A DNA stretch of 64,000 bases from Pacificoceanicola sp048553275 (GTDB lineage: Bacteria; Pseudomonadota; Alphaproteobacteria; Rhodobacterales; Rhodobacteraceae): NCBI RefSeq assembly GCF_048553275.1, contig NZ_JBLZMW010000011.1, forward strand, positions 1-64,000, written 5' to 3'. Below, piece after piece: positions 25,091 to 33,299 of the stretch (position 1 is the stretch's first letter; each line of letters begins with the position of its first letter). The notes beneath the pieces were generated by a model that was given only the letters and a program-made list of their open reading frames with translations, was not told the DNA's origin and searched no databases. The translations under genes and the position numbers were made by a program.

Positions 25091-25429
25091 TTATCCTTTC
25101 TGCTCAATAGGTTTTGTGCCGGGACGCTCAAGCGCCTCGACGGCTTGCCGCCAATCTTGGCGGTCTTCTCGGGGCGGGGGATGCCCGCACTCGATTCGGG
25201 TTTTCCGCGTGTGGCAACTCGGGCAAAGCGCCTGAAGGTTTGCCGGGTCATAGGACAGTTCAGGATGTGTCCTGACCGGTTTGATGTGGTCGACTTCGAG
25301 CCGCCCGCCACAGCCGCAGGATCTGCAACGGTATCGGTCGCGTTCGAGGATCTCCGCGCGAAGCGCCTTCCACCGCTTGGTGCGGGTCACGCGCTTGGAA
25401 AACCGATGATGATCGCGCCTCACACCCAT
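25091..25429 (-). CDS. HNH endonuclease (packaging-associated)
   Basis: The product has 112 residues from ATG 25429. The HNH/McrA-like core is CRSCGCGGRLEVDHIKPVR, then LQALCPSCHTRKT, with two C-x2-C zinc pairs and the catalytic VDHI histidine. In HK97-like phages a small HNH protein works with the terminase for cos cleavage. Its position between terL and the capsid gene fits that role. It overlaps the terL stop by ten bases. Confidence 0.88.
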   Translation of the reverse strand: MGVRRDHHRFSKRVTRTKRWKALRAEILERDRYRCRSCGCGGRLEVDHIKPVRTHPELSYDPANLQALCPSCHTRKTRIECGHPPPREDRQDWRQAVEALERPGTKPIEQKG

Positions 25430-27129
25430 GACAGTCTCGCTTTCGATTTGGGTTGCGCCGCGATCCGCGCCCCTTGCGCCACCGCCAGCACCGAAGCGGA
25501 CGCGGCGTCGATCCGCCCGGTGGACCGCGCCTTGGCGATCTTGATGTTGTTCGCCGGGTCGCGCAGGCAGACCGCATCCGCGAAAGCCGAGCGCAGCATC
25601 AGCGAGGGCCGTGCCTTCACTTGCCCGTCGAAGGCCGCGCGGCGGAAACGCTCCGCATCCTCGCCGCCGTCCCGAAAGCCCTGACCGCGCCAGACCAGCG
25701 GGGCGCGGATGCCCGCACGGGCGAGGGCCTCGGACAGCTCGGCTTGCTTGTAGCGGTCCATGGTGATTGCCGCGATGGTTTCGCCCTCGACATGGCGCAT
25801 CACGTCCACAAGCCATGGCGCGACGGGCACCGTCTTGTCTCCCAGAACGGTCAGCTCACCGCGTTCCTGCATCTCGACATAACGTCCCGCCACGCCGTCA
25901 GACTGGCCCCTGTCCAAGAGGCTCGGCATGGAAGGGAAGGTGCCGATGCATTCGAGCCGCCCGGTGTCCGGCCAGTAGAACGCCGCCGCCGTCATCGAGG
26001 CAGAGCCGCCCAGGTCGATACCGATCACCACGCCACCTTCACGCGGCGGCAGGGGGTCGGCTTCGCAGTTCAGCCATTCGTCCAGCGTGATCAGCAGATC
26101 ACGGGATTCGCCGGACACGCGCTCATTGCGGTTGTACAGGCGAAAGGACGTGAGACTCGATCCGCCCCGCGCAATCGCCCGTTTGGCCTGCGCTTCGAGC
26201 CATGCGAGGGAGCCGCCGATGCCATGATCCGCGCCGGGGTTGGCGATCAGCAGGCTTTCGGGATCGTCAGCAGGCAGGCCGGGGGCGGGGCGATGTTCCT
26301 GCACATAGGTGCCGGGCAAAGGGTCATCTATCCACCGGGAAAACGGGTGCGTGTCGTCACTGGCGGAAGTGCTGATCAGGAACGCCCGCCCGTCACGCTT
26401 GCCGAGGCCGGACAACAGCGCGTGTTCCAGTTCGTCGCCGCGATCCAGCGCCCAATGCCCGCGCTCATCGAGGATGGCCATGGTCGGAGCGCCACCGAGG
26501 GCGGATTTGCCGTCAGCCGCGATCACGCGCAGAACATGCCCGCCACCGTTGCCGCCAAATTCGATTTCGAGCCGGGGCGCACGGCGATAGATCAGGTGAC
26601 GTTGCAGCTCCAGCGGCAGGGACGCGGCGAAACCTGCCACAAAGTCCCAGATGATCCGCCCCTGATCGCGGGTCCGCGCGGCGGCAATGATTTCGCGCCG
26701 GGGCTGATCGTCCCAGATTCCAATGAGACCACCGAGGGCCAAACCTGCCGTGATGGCGGATTTGCCGTTGCCGCGTCCGATGCTCAGGACCGCGTTCGCC
26801 GTGTCTGGGGACATGGCCCCTTCGATGAAACGGCGCTGGAATGGGGCAAGGTGAACCGGCTTCCCGGCGTTCGGCCCCTCGGGAATGGCAAGGCTATGCA
26901 TGAACCGCATAGCTCGCTCCGCCGGGGCCGCGTTTTCCAGTTCCCCACCGGGCGCGAAAATTGATAACTCTCCTCCCCGGTCCCACGCGCGTGCAGAAGT
27001 TGCGGCATTGGGACCATCGAAGAGGTCCGCTTGACCACGCTCGGCAGGCGACAGGCGAAGGGGCGCGGGCGGAAGCTCGGAACCATCCGCCTTGCGCCAT
27101 GCTCTTTTTTTCTTCGCCGTCTCAGTCAT
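25420..27129 (-). CDS. Terminase large subunit
   Basis: The product has 569 residues from ATG 27129 (MTETAKKKRAWRKADG). The N-terminal ATPase has a Walker A-like LSIGRGNGKSAITAG and a Walker B MAILDERGHW with an SALGG segment before it. The C-terminal RNase H-like nuclease has VVIGIDLGGSASMTA, ITMDRYKQAELSEAL and a final acidic RIDAASASVLAV. It pumps DNA into the head and cuts it. An obvious small terminase subunit is not found next to it. A 371-bp non-coding gap precedes it. Confidence 0.93.
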   Translation of the reverse strand: MTETAKKKRAWRKADGSELPPAPLRLSPAERGQADLFDGPNAATSARAWDRGGELSIFAPGGELENAAPAERAMRFMHSLAIPEGPNAGKPVHLAPFQRRFIEGAMSPDTANAVLSIGRGNGKSAITAGLALGGLIGIWDDQPRREIIAAARTRDQGRIIWDFVAGFAASLPLELQRHLIYRRAPRLEIEFGGNGGGHVLRVIAADGKSALGGAPTMAILDERGHWALDRGDELEHALLSGLGKRDGRAFLISTSASDDTHPFSRWIDDPLPGTYVQEHRPAPGLPADDPESLLIANPGADHGIGGSLAWLEAQAKRAIARGGSSLTSFRLYNRNERVSGESRDLLITLDEWLNCEADPLPPREGGVVIGIDLGGSASMTAAAFYWPDTGRLECIGTFPSMPSLLDRGQSDGVAGRYVEMQERGELTVLGDKTVPVAPWLVDVMRHVEGETIAAITMDRYKQAELSEALARAGIRAPLVWRGQGFRDGGEDAERFRRAAFDGQVKARPSLMLRSAFADAVCLRDPANNIKIAKARSTGRIDAASASVLAVAQGARIAAQPKSKARLSWV

Positions 27130-27500
27130 CGCGTGTCCTCTCGCGCGTCTCTCTACGTTCAACCGTGGCTCACCTGCTCAATGGTGAGGTTCGGAGCGAA
27201 GGGCATAGGACGACTGCCCACGGCGCGAAGCCGTGGCAGTCCCTACGCCCTTGGCGTTGCGTCCCTGCTCAACGGAGCCGGTCCATCGCTTTGGGCCCGT
27301 CCGGTCATGCGCTCCTGCCGGTCGGTCGGTTGCTGCTTGCGACACCATGAGCGCGGTGCCGGGGATCGGGCCTCAACCTTGCGGACTGCCCTTTGCCTGT
27401 GATCCCGCCCGTGGTAGGCTGACCGATGTGGAGCCACCGTTGCTAACCCGTTCCACTACATCGGCCCTGCGTCTGGGGTGGCGCGCAGGGTCGCCTCGTT
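27130..27500 (-). other. Non-coding gap upstream of the terminase (candidate packaging site or RNA)
   Basis: These 371 bp lie inside an otherwise gap-free operon. No convincing gene is present on either strand. The gap contains a two-tier hairpin (27199-27252) and a second imperfect stem with CCGATG...CATCGG arms at 27421-27471. HK97-type cos sites lie close to the terminase genes, so a cos or pac function is a reasonable hypothesis. A small RNA is the alternative. Confidence 0.4.
27199..27252 (-). ncRNA. Two-tier long hairpin of unknown function
   Basis: The outer arms AAGGGCATAGG / CCTACGCCCTT pair over 11 bases with one mismatch-level wobble. The inner arms ACTGCCCACGGC / GCCGTGGCAGT pair with one bulge around a GCGAA loop. 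There is no T run, so it is not a typical terminator. It could be a structured RNA, a protein-binding site for packaging, or an mRNA leader structure of terL. Confidence 0.4.
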
Positions 27501-27725
27501 TCACCTCTCGATAAGTTCGATGTCCTGTTCCGGGGCGGTATCCAGCTCGGACACCAGCCGCCGCATGATCTGGGCTTGCTTCGCCGTGGGACGCCACGCG
27601 GCGCGCTTGCCGTGCTTGGCCACGGAACGGGCAAAGCCCTTGAGCCATTCGTCTGTCCCGGCCATCACGTGGCGCAGGACGGTTGGCCAGCGGTACATGA
27701 GTTCGTCCAGCTCCGAGGCGGTCAT
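27501..27725 (-). CDS. 74-residue island protein, unknown
   Basis: The product starts MTASELDELMYRWPTVLRHV and includes WLKGFARSVAKHGKRAAWRP then AKQAQIMRRLVSEL. The basic middle is followed by a helix, a plausible DNA-binding shape. Its ATG overlaps the connector gene's stop (ATGA). By position (between the connector and terL) it could stand in for a small terminase, but no family match is recognised. Confidence 0.65.
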   Translation of the reverse strand: MTASELDELMYRWPTVLRHVMAGTDEWLKGFARSVAKHGKRAAWRPTAKQAQIMRRLVSELDTAPEQDIELIER

Positions 27726-28271
27726 ACCTGCACCCCGCGATACCTGGCCCCGATCCGCGCCATGTGCGGCGATGTGGTCAGGGCTTTGGCGTCCATCGGG
27801 GAACGCCCGTCGAACAGCAACGCCGCCTGATCCATGAGGGCTTGTGCAAGGTCCGGGGGCACCGCCCCGGCGTCCGCGCCAAAGCCCGCTTGGTACACGA
27901 TGGTCACCGTCTCCCGCGCCAGCGAGAAATAGTCCGCCTGCCAGCGGATGTAGGGCCGGACGCCGCCCACAAAGTCGAAGGCGGTGAAGGCCGCGCCGTC
28001 GATGGTCACCACCGGCATGTCACTGTCCGAAACCGGACCAATAGGCAGGCTCAAGCCCAAGTCGCACGGCGCGTTGAAGATCGTAACCTTGATCGTCTGC
28101 GTCAGAAGCGCGACCTGGGCGAAGTGTTCGATTTCCTCCGCAGCGGCTTTCCCGGCTTTGAACACTTCGCCGTCAAAGTCGTCCTCTCCCAGAAGCCGCA
28201 GATGGTCTTTCAGGTCCTCGATATTGAACGGGAGCGCATCGCCCGCCACCCGCTGCACAAGCATCTTCATG
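27722..28271 (-). CDS. Head-tail connector (gp6-like) protein
   Basis: The product has 183 residues from ATG 28271 (MKMLVQRVAGDALPFNIEDL). The pattern of N-terminal LKDHLRLLGEDDFD with AGKAAAEEIEHF, then a beta-rich middle with FVGGVRPYIRWQADYF and a C-terminal LAQALMDQAALLF is typical of HK97 gp6-like connectors. These form the ring under the portal that joins head to tail. In an element without tail genes this is the part that would contact a helper's tail. Confidence 0.8.
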
Positions 28272-28617
28272 CGGCAACCTCCACTTCGCTGATCTTTCGG
28301 AAAAACGCCGCCTGATCCCTCGCGCTCATGGCCTCGAAGGCCGCAAGGGCGTAGGCTTTTAGTTCGGCAGGATCGGCACAGGAAGCCCAAGCCTGCGCGT
28401 CCGCCTTACCTCCGAGGAACGGCGGCAAGCCTTCGTCCGCCGTACCAAGCACCGCCGCTGCGGTCATTCTTGCATGGTCGGCACTGAGGGACTTGAGCGC
28501 CGCGAACGCCAGCGCCGCCCGCTCCGTCACGGACAGGTGCGCGGACGCGACCACGGCAAACCCGGACCACGCCCATTCGGTGCCGAGCGTCAGGCAATAG
28601 CCGAGCATCCGCGACAT
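28267..28617 (-). CDS. Conserved island protein of unknown function
   Basis: The product has 116 residues from ATG 28617 (MSRMLGYCLTLGTEWAWSGF). The middle has ERAALAFAALKSLSADHARM and the end is AAFEAMSARDQAAFFRKISE. The open frame continues to 28779 into attR, but that extension is unlikely to be coding. It is the first gene of the leftward head operon and overlaps the connector start by five bases. It resembles proteins I have seen in Rhodobacteraceae prophages, with no known role. Confidence 0.65.
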   Translation of the reverse strand: MSRMLGYCLTLGTEWAWSGFAVVASAHLSVTERAALAFAALKSLSADHARMTAAAVLGTADEGLPPFLGGKADAQAWASCADPAELKAYALAAFEAMSARDQAAFFRKISEVEVAA

Positions 28618-28673
28618 GCGCTTATGTCTGGGCTTGATGAATCGTGCGAGGCTGGAAGGCTTTCTGGCGTTGG

Positions 28674-28700
28674 ACAAAGCGGGATTTTCCGCTTTGTTTT
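28674..28700 (+). terminator. Hairpin near the right end of the island
   Basis: ACAAAGCGG-GATTTT-CCGCTTTGT is followed by TTTTC on the plus strand, within the upstream region of the head operon. It may insulate the island from outside transcription or act as a leader hairpin of the leftward transcript. Confidence 0.45.
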
Positions 28701-28763
28701 CAATGGGTGTATTCTGGCCGGTTGGACGGGTTACAGGCTTGATTTCGCTGACAACTGCGACAA

Positions 28764-28781
28764 CCCTACGGGCTGCCACTT
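28764..28781 (+). repeat. attR core repeat (18 bp)
   Basis: This is an exact copy of the left repeat, CCCTACGGGCTGCCACTT. Only the last 15 bases of the tRNA are present here, so it is the old tRNA-Glu end displaced by insertion and not a gene. Confidence 0.9.
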
Positions 28782-29160
28782 TTACTCACTCAATATGATA
28801 TAGCACAGCGACATGCGATCGCGGTTGTGTGCGATAGCCTTCGCTTTGCGGCTTGATCTGGGTTGCGGAAGATCGGCCGTGCGGTGTTTGGCGCGGGGTG
28901 CGTCGGTTCGTCTGTAGCAATGGGCGGACTGCCGAACTGTGACGCGGTTGACCTCTTGAGGGTCGCGCTAAACGAAGTCTGGTCGGGTGTTGGCCGAAGT
29001 GAGTACAAATCCTCCGGGCAAATGCTGAGCTTCGCACAGTTTTCAGTGATTTTCTCATGATCACTGGCGGAGCATTGAGTCGCGCGATCGGAGGCAGGCA
29101 CCGATTTCTTTGAGCATCATCGGGTTGGGTCCGCCCGGAGCATCCGGGATGCGCGCCTGG
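28782..29160. other. Intergenic region right of the island
   Basis: This is 379 bp of chromosome next to attR. Short open frames on both strands have no recognisable features. A minus-strand string ending PNPMMLKEIGACLRSRDSM could be a scrap of a lost gene. Nothing else is seen. Confidence 0.5.
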
Positions 29161-29640
29161 TCAGTAGAGGCGGCGTTCGACGCTGACGCGGCCCATGGCG
29201 TCGCTGCGGATGATGAACATATCGCCGTAATCCAGCGGCGCGGGGGCGGGCAGGGCGAGGTCGTCCCAGATCGTCTGGATGTTGCCCTTGTTTCCGACCC
29301 AGACCACCGTGCGGCCCGCTGCGGAGCGGATGAGACGCGGCGTGGGGTCTTCCTGTGCGATGCGCTCCAGGGGCAGTCCACGCGCAGCAAGAAGCGGTGC
29401 GGCGGTGTCCATGTTGCGCTGGATGCCGGGGCTGTGGATGGCGTCGATCTCGATGCCGTCGAGCACGTTGACGAGCTTACGCGCGCGGGCGCGTCCTGCG
29501 TCGTTCAGGTCCGCTCCTGTGCGCTCGGCGTGGCGGGTGACGATGATCGTGGAATTGGGCGCGAGGGCGCGGATGCCGCCGGTGGCGCAGCCCGCGAGCA
29601 GGCTGGCGGTTGCGAGGGTAAGAAAATGACGACGGCGCAT
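29161..29640 (-). CDS. Histidine phosphatase family lipoprotein
   Basis: The product has 159 residues from ATG 29640 (MRRRHFLTLATASLLAGC). A lipobox (SLLAGC) follows a signal with an RRRHF start, so it is likely anchored in the envelope. The phosphoglycerate-mutase-like motif is VTRHAERTGADLND, the RH(A/G)E phospho-histidine site, and a second His appears replaced in this short form. It probably hydrolyses a small phosphate ester; the substrate is unknown. An upstream ATG at 29682 is possible but would spoil the signal peptide. Confidence 0.75.
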   Translation of the reverse strand: MRRRHFLTLATASLLAGCATGGIRALAPNSTIIVTRHAERTGADLNDAGRARARKLVNVLDGIEIDAIHSPGIQRNMDTAAPLLAARGLPLERIAQEDPTPRLIRSAAGRTVVWVGNKGNIQTIWDDLALPAPAPLDYGDMFIIRSDAMGRVSVERRLY

Positions 29641-29798
29641 GGGGAGCCTCCGGACAACAACTTGACGTAAGGGAAGCATATCGTCGGACCTGTGTTTTGG
29701 GAAGTCTGGCGTCAAAGGGCGGTGGAGGCGGTCGTTCCTGGTAGGTAGGGCGCAAGCGGGCCTCGGGCTTTGGTCCATAAAAGACCGCGCCGCAAACG

Positions 29799-29837
29799 AA
29801 AAGCCCCGCAGGGCGGTTACAACGCTCTGCGGGGCTT
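29799..29837 (-). terminator. Rho-independent terminator of ileS
   Basis: AAAGCCCCGCAG...CTGCGGGGCTTTT lies on the minus strand, 25 bp after the ileS stop, with a T-rich end. Confidence 0.85.
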
Positions 29838-29861
29838 TGGTCTTCTGGTCCGGCTTGAGGC

Positions 29862-32801
29862 CTAGCCCAGCGCGTCGTTGCAGCGCTTGCAGGTGCCCGC
29901 GTGCGCATGTTGGCCAACGTCGGGCAGGATCTTCCAGCAGCGCTGACACTTCTCGCCGTCGGCCTTTTCAAACACCACGCCGATGCCGTCGATTTCCGGT
30001 ATGCGGAAGGCTTCGGCAGGGGCGGGATCGGTCGTCAGGCTGACATCGGACGTGATGATGATGTCCTCGAAGGTGACCGATTTGAGCGCGTCCAGCATGG
30101 GCTGATCGGCGACATGCACCACCGGGGCGGCCTCCAGCGAGGCCCCGATGACCTTCTCCGTGCGCTGCACTTCGAGCGCGGCGGTGACGGCGCGGCGGGC
30201 GCGGCGAATCTGCTGCCATTTGGCGGCGAGATCGGCGTTGAGCCAGTCCGCCGGGGTTTCGGGGATGTCCGTCAGGTGAACAGAGCTGTCATCCCCCGGG
30301 AAGCGTTCGAGCCAGACTTCTTCCATGGTGAAGACGAGGATCGGCGCGAGCCAGGTCGTCAGGCGGTGGAAGAGGATGTCCATCACCGTGCGTGCGGCGC
30401 GGCGGCGCAGGGTGTCGCCATCGCAGTAGAGCGCGTCCTTGCGGATGTCGAAGTAGAAGGCCGACAGGTCGAGCGTGCAGAAGTGGAAGATCTGCTGGAA
30501 GACGCCCTGGAAGTCATAGGATTTGTAGCCTTCGCGGACCACCGTATCGAGTTCGGCGAGCCGGTGCAGGATGTATTGCTCCAGCTCCGGCATGTCCTTG
30601 GCGTCGACTTTTTGCGACTCGTCATAGTGGGCAACCGCGCCAAGCATGTATCGCATGGTGTTGCGCAGGCGGCGGTAGCTGTCGGCGACGCCTTTGAGGA
30701 TCTCGCCGCCAATGCGCAGGTCGGCGGTATAGTCCGACTGAGCCACCCAAAGCCGCAGGATATCCGCGCCATATTGCTTGGTGACGTCCTCGGGGGCGAC
30801 GGTGTTGCCCAGCGATTTGGACATCTTGTTGCCTTTCTCGTCGAGCGTGAACCCATGGGTCAGCACACCGCGATAGGGCGCGCGGCCCGTGGTGCCGCAG
30901 GCTTGCAACATCGACGAATGGAACCAGCCGCGGTGCTGATCCGTGCCTTCGAGATAGAGGTCGGCGATGCCGTCCTTTGCGCCATCGGGCCGGTCGCGCA
31001 GGACAAAGGCATGTGTGGAGCCGGAGTCGAACCAGACGTCGAGGATGTCGAAGACCTGGTCATAGTCGTTCGGATTGACGATATTGCCCAGGAAGCGGTC
31101 CTTGGCCCCGTCCTTGTACCACGCGTCGGCGCCTTCGGCCTCAAAGGCTTCGGCGATGCGTTGGTTCACCTCCTCATTGCGCAGCAGGAAGTCGTCATCC
31201 GTGGGCAGCGCGCCTTTCTTGACGAAGCAGGTGAGCGGCACACCCCAGGCGCGTTGGCGCGAGAGGACCCAGTCGGGCCGCGCCTCGATCATCGAGTAAA
31301 GGCGGTTGCGGCCGGTTTGCGGCGTCCATTTGACCAGCTGGTCGATGGAGGTCAGGGCGCGTTCGCGGATCGTCTTGCCGTAGGTGTCCTGCCCGTCGCC
31401 GACGGGGCGGTCGATGGCGGCGAACCACTGCGGGGTGTTGCGGAAGATCACCGGGGCCTTGGAGCGCCAGGAATGCGGGTAGCTGTGCTTGATCTTGCCG
31501 CGCGCCAGAAGGCCGTTCACGGAGGCGAGCTTGTCGATGACGGTCTTGTTGGCGTTGCCCTCCTTGCCTTTGCGGTCGAGGATGTAGGTGCCGCCAAAGA
31601 ACGGCAGATCCGCGCGGAAGCCGCCGTCGTCCATGACGTTGTAGGTGATGACCTGATCAAGCATCCCGAGATCGCGGTAGAGCTCGTATTCCTCCATACC
31701 GTGCGAGGGGGCGCAGTGCACGAAGCCGGTGCCTTCCTCGTCGGTGACGAAATCGGCGGCGCGGAAGTCGCGCGGCTGATCCCATTCGCCGTTCGAGCCT
31801 TCGGCCCCGGCGAGGGGGTGGGCGAGGGAGAGCGTGGCCAATTCGTCTGCGGGCACGTCGCGTACGCGGGTCCACTGGCCTTCTTCAAGGCGGGCGCGGG
31901 TGAACGTCTGCGCGGCCAGCTTGTCCGCAAGGATGAAGCGCTCGCCAACGGCGGCCCAGCATTCGTCCGGTGTGGCGGTCACTTCGTAGAGGCCATACGA
32001 ATAGTCCGCGCCATAGACGACCGCCTTGTTGGACGGGATGGTCCAGGGGGTGGTGGTCCAGATGACGACATTAGCCCCGAGCAAGTCGCTCGCGTCACCA
32101 ACGCCAGCCATGGGCGCATTCGAAAGTGCGGAAGCAACCTTGAACTTCACCCAGATGGTGAAGCTTTCCTTGTCGTGGTACTCGACCTCCGCCTCGGCCA
32201 GCGCGGTCTTTTCCACCGGCGACCACATCACGGGCTTCGAGCCCTGATAGAGCGTGCCGGTCATCAGGAATTTCATGAACTCCTCGGCGATGACGCGCTC
32301 GGCGTGGAAGTTCATCGTCAGGTAGGGATCGGGCCAGTTGCCGGTGACGCCCAGCCGCTTGAACTCCTCGCGCTGGATGTCGATCCAGCCCTCGGCGAAC
32401 TTGCGGCATTCCTGCCGGAAGTCGATCAGCGGCACCTCGTCCTTGTTCTTGCCTTTCTTGCGGTACTGTTCTTCGATCTTCCATTCGATCGGCAGGCCAT
32501 GGCAGTCCCAGCCGGGGATATAGCGCGCGTCATGGCCAAGCATCTGCTGGCTACGCACGATGAAGTCCTTGAGCACCTTGTTCAGCGCGTGGCCGATGTG
32601 AAGATTGCCGTTGGCGTAGGGCGGACCGTCGTGCAGGACGAAATCGGGGCGCCCCTCTTTCTCGCGCAGGCGATCGTAGATGCCGATCTTTTCCCAGCGG
32701 TCGAGCCATGCGGGCTCGCGCTTGGGCAGGCCAGCGCGCATCGGGAAATCGGTTTTCGGAAGAGCGAGTGTGTCTTTGTAGTCAGGCGTTTCGGCGCACA
32801 T
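29862..32801 (-). CDS. ileS: Isoleucine-tRNA ligase
   Basis: This 979-residue class I synthetase charges tRNA-Ile. The HIGH motif is GPPYANGNLHIGHALNK (near residue 60) and the KMSKS motif is DEKGNKMSKSLGNTV. The C-terminal zinc finger is CQRCWKILPDVGQ with CKRCNDALG. The CP1 editing domain is present by length. The long open frame on the opposite strand is a shadow of codon bias. A terminator follows at 29799. Confidence 0.97.
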   Translation of the reverse strand: MCAETPDYKDTLALPKTDFPMRAGLPKREPAWLDRWEKIGIYDRLREKEGRPDFVLHDGPPYANGNLHIGHALNKVLKDFIVRSQQMLGHDARYIPGWDCHGLPIEWKIEEQYRKKGKNKDEVPLIDFRQECRKFAEGWIDIQREEFKRLGVTGNWPDPYLTMNFHAERVIAEEFMKFLMTGTLYQGSKPVMWSPVEKTALAEAEVEYHDKESFTIWVKFKVASALSNAPMAGVGDASDLLGANVVIWTTTPWTIPSNKAVVYGADYSYGLYEVTATPDECWAAVGERFILADKLAAQTFTRARLEEGQWTRVRDVPADELATLSLAHPLAGAEGSNGEWDQPRDFRAADFVTDEEGTGFVHCAPSHGMEEYELYRDLGMLDQVITYNVMDDGGFRADLPFFGGTYILDRKGKEGNANKTVIDKLASVNGLLARGKIKHSYPHSWRSKAPVIFRNTPQWFAAIDRPVGDGQDTYGKTIRERALTSIDQLVKWTPQTGRNRLYSMIEARPDWVLSRQRAWGVPLTCFVKKGALPTDDDFLLRNEEVNQRIAEAFEAEGADAWYKDGAKDRFLGNIVNPNDYDQVFDILDVWFDSGSTHAFVLRDRPDGAKDGIADLYLEGTDQHRGWFHSSMLQACGTTGRAPYRGVLTHGFTLDEKGNKMSKSLGNTVAPEDVTKQYGADILRLWVAQSDYTADLRIGGEILKGVADSYRRLRNTMRYMLGAVAHYDESQKVDAKDMPELEQYILHRLAELDTVVREGYKSYDFQGVFQQIFHFCTLDLSAFYFDIRKDALYCDGDTLRRRAARTVMDILFHRLTTWLAPILVFTMEEVWLERFPGDDSSVHLTDIPETPADWLNADLAAKWQQIRRARRAVTAALEVQRTEKVIGASLEAAPVVHVADQPMLDALKSVTFEDIIITSDVSLTTDPAPAEAFRIPEIDGIGVVFEKADGEKCQRCWKILPDVGQHAHAGTCKRCNDALG

Positions 32802-33299
32802 CTGTGGCGTCCTTCGGATCTTGCAGAAATGTCAGGGTGTGGGGGCGGCGCGAAAGTCCATACGCCTTGTCCCGGCGGCTCGTGTGATCAGAGCGCCGGG
32901 CATGTAATTCGAATGATGATCAGGTGCCGTGCCATCATGCGCGCCTTGTAGCGCTGGATTTGAGGGAGGTCCAGCGCCGTGGTTTGCCGTGTCCGAAGAT
33001 CGCGGCGCATGAAGAGACGACCCGGCGCGGCGAAGAGGTCCGAGGGTGTTGCCACGTCAACAGGCCGACGGGCGCGCGACAGGCGCGGCCACGCTGCGGC
33101 TCGGAGCGGAGCCTGTCGAGCAATGATTCAAGAATGCATCCCTTGTGTGCCTGAATTATGCTCGATAGCAGCCATCACCACGTCTCTTCTGAAATTTTAG
33201 CCAGAAAACCAGGTGCTTTCGATTTTTGCGATCGCAGATCTCGAACCTTGTCGACGAAATCGATTCGTAAACGCATCAATGATCAGGCGCTGTAGCGTG
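32802..33299. other. Intergenic region between ileS and the decayed transporter
   Basis: The 498 bp should contain the ileS promoter. There are only short open frames with no features. The rest may be eroded sequence of the neighbouring transporter operon, whose binding-protein gene has lost its 5' half here. Confidence 0.5.

Larger units (their letters stand above)
18906..28781. mobile_element. Integrated tail-less packaging island (capsid-forming phage-satellite-like) in tRNA-Glu
   Basis: The element is bounded by a perfect 18-bp direct repeat (CCCTACGGGCTGCCACTT) at 18906 and 28764, the first copy being the tRNA-Glu 3' end. It contains an integrase next to the left end, small regulatory genes, an XRE repressor-like gene, and an HK97-type head set (connector, TerL, HNH, capsid, protease, portal). 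There are no tail, lysis or replication genes in about 9.9 kb. Every recognisable gene is intact and tightly packed with ATGA overlaps, which argues against a simply decayed prophage. The composition fits capsid-forming phage-inducible chromosomal islands, which make their own heads and use helper-phage tails. Activity is not shown by sequence. Confidence 0.75.

Noticed and set aside
27243..27437. 64-residue minus-strand frame in the gap before terL
   Set aside because: It reads through the long hairpin with arginine-rich low-quality sequence and no start signal; more likely non-coding.
18941..28617. Gene transfer agent cluster
   Set aside because: GTA clusters carry tail genes and no integrase or att repeats; this locus has the opposite composition.
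28764..28781. Second tRNA-Glu gene at the right end
   Set aside because: Only the last 15 bases of the tRNA plus three are repeated; there is no anticodon arm.
28863..29060. 65-residue frame right of the island
   Set aside because: No ribosome-binding site, family or coupling; composition is not protein-like.
29901..32951. A 1016-residue open frame on the plus strand
   Set aside because: It is antisense to ileS, which has all its motifs; long antisense frames are expected in high-GC DNA with this codon use.
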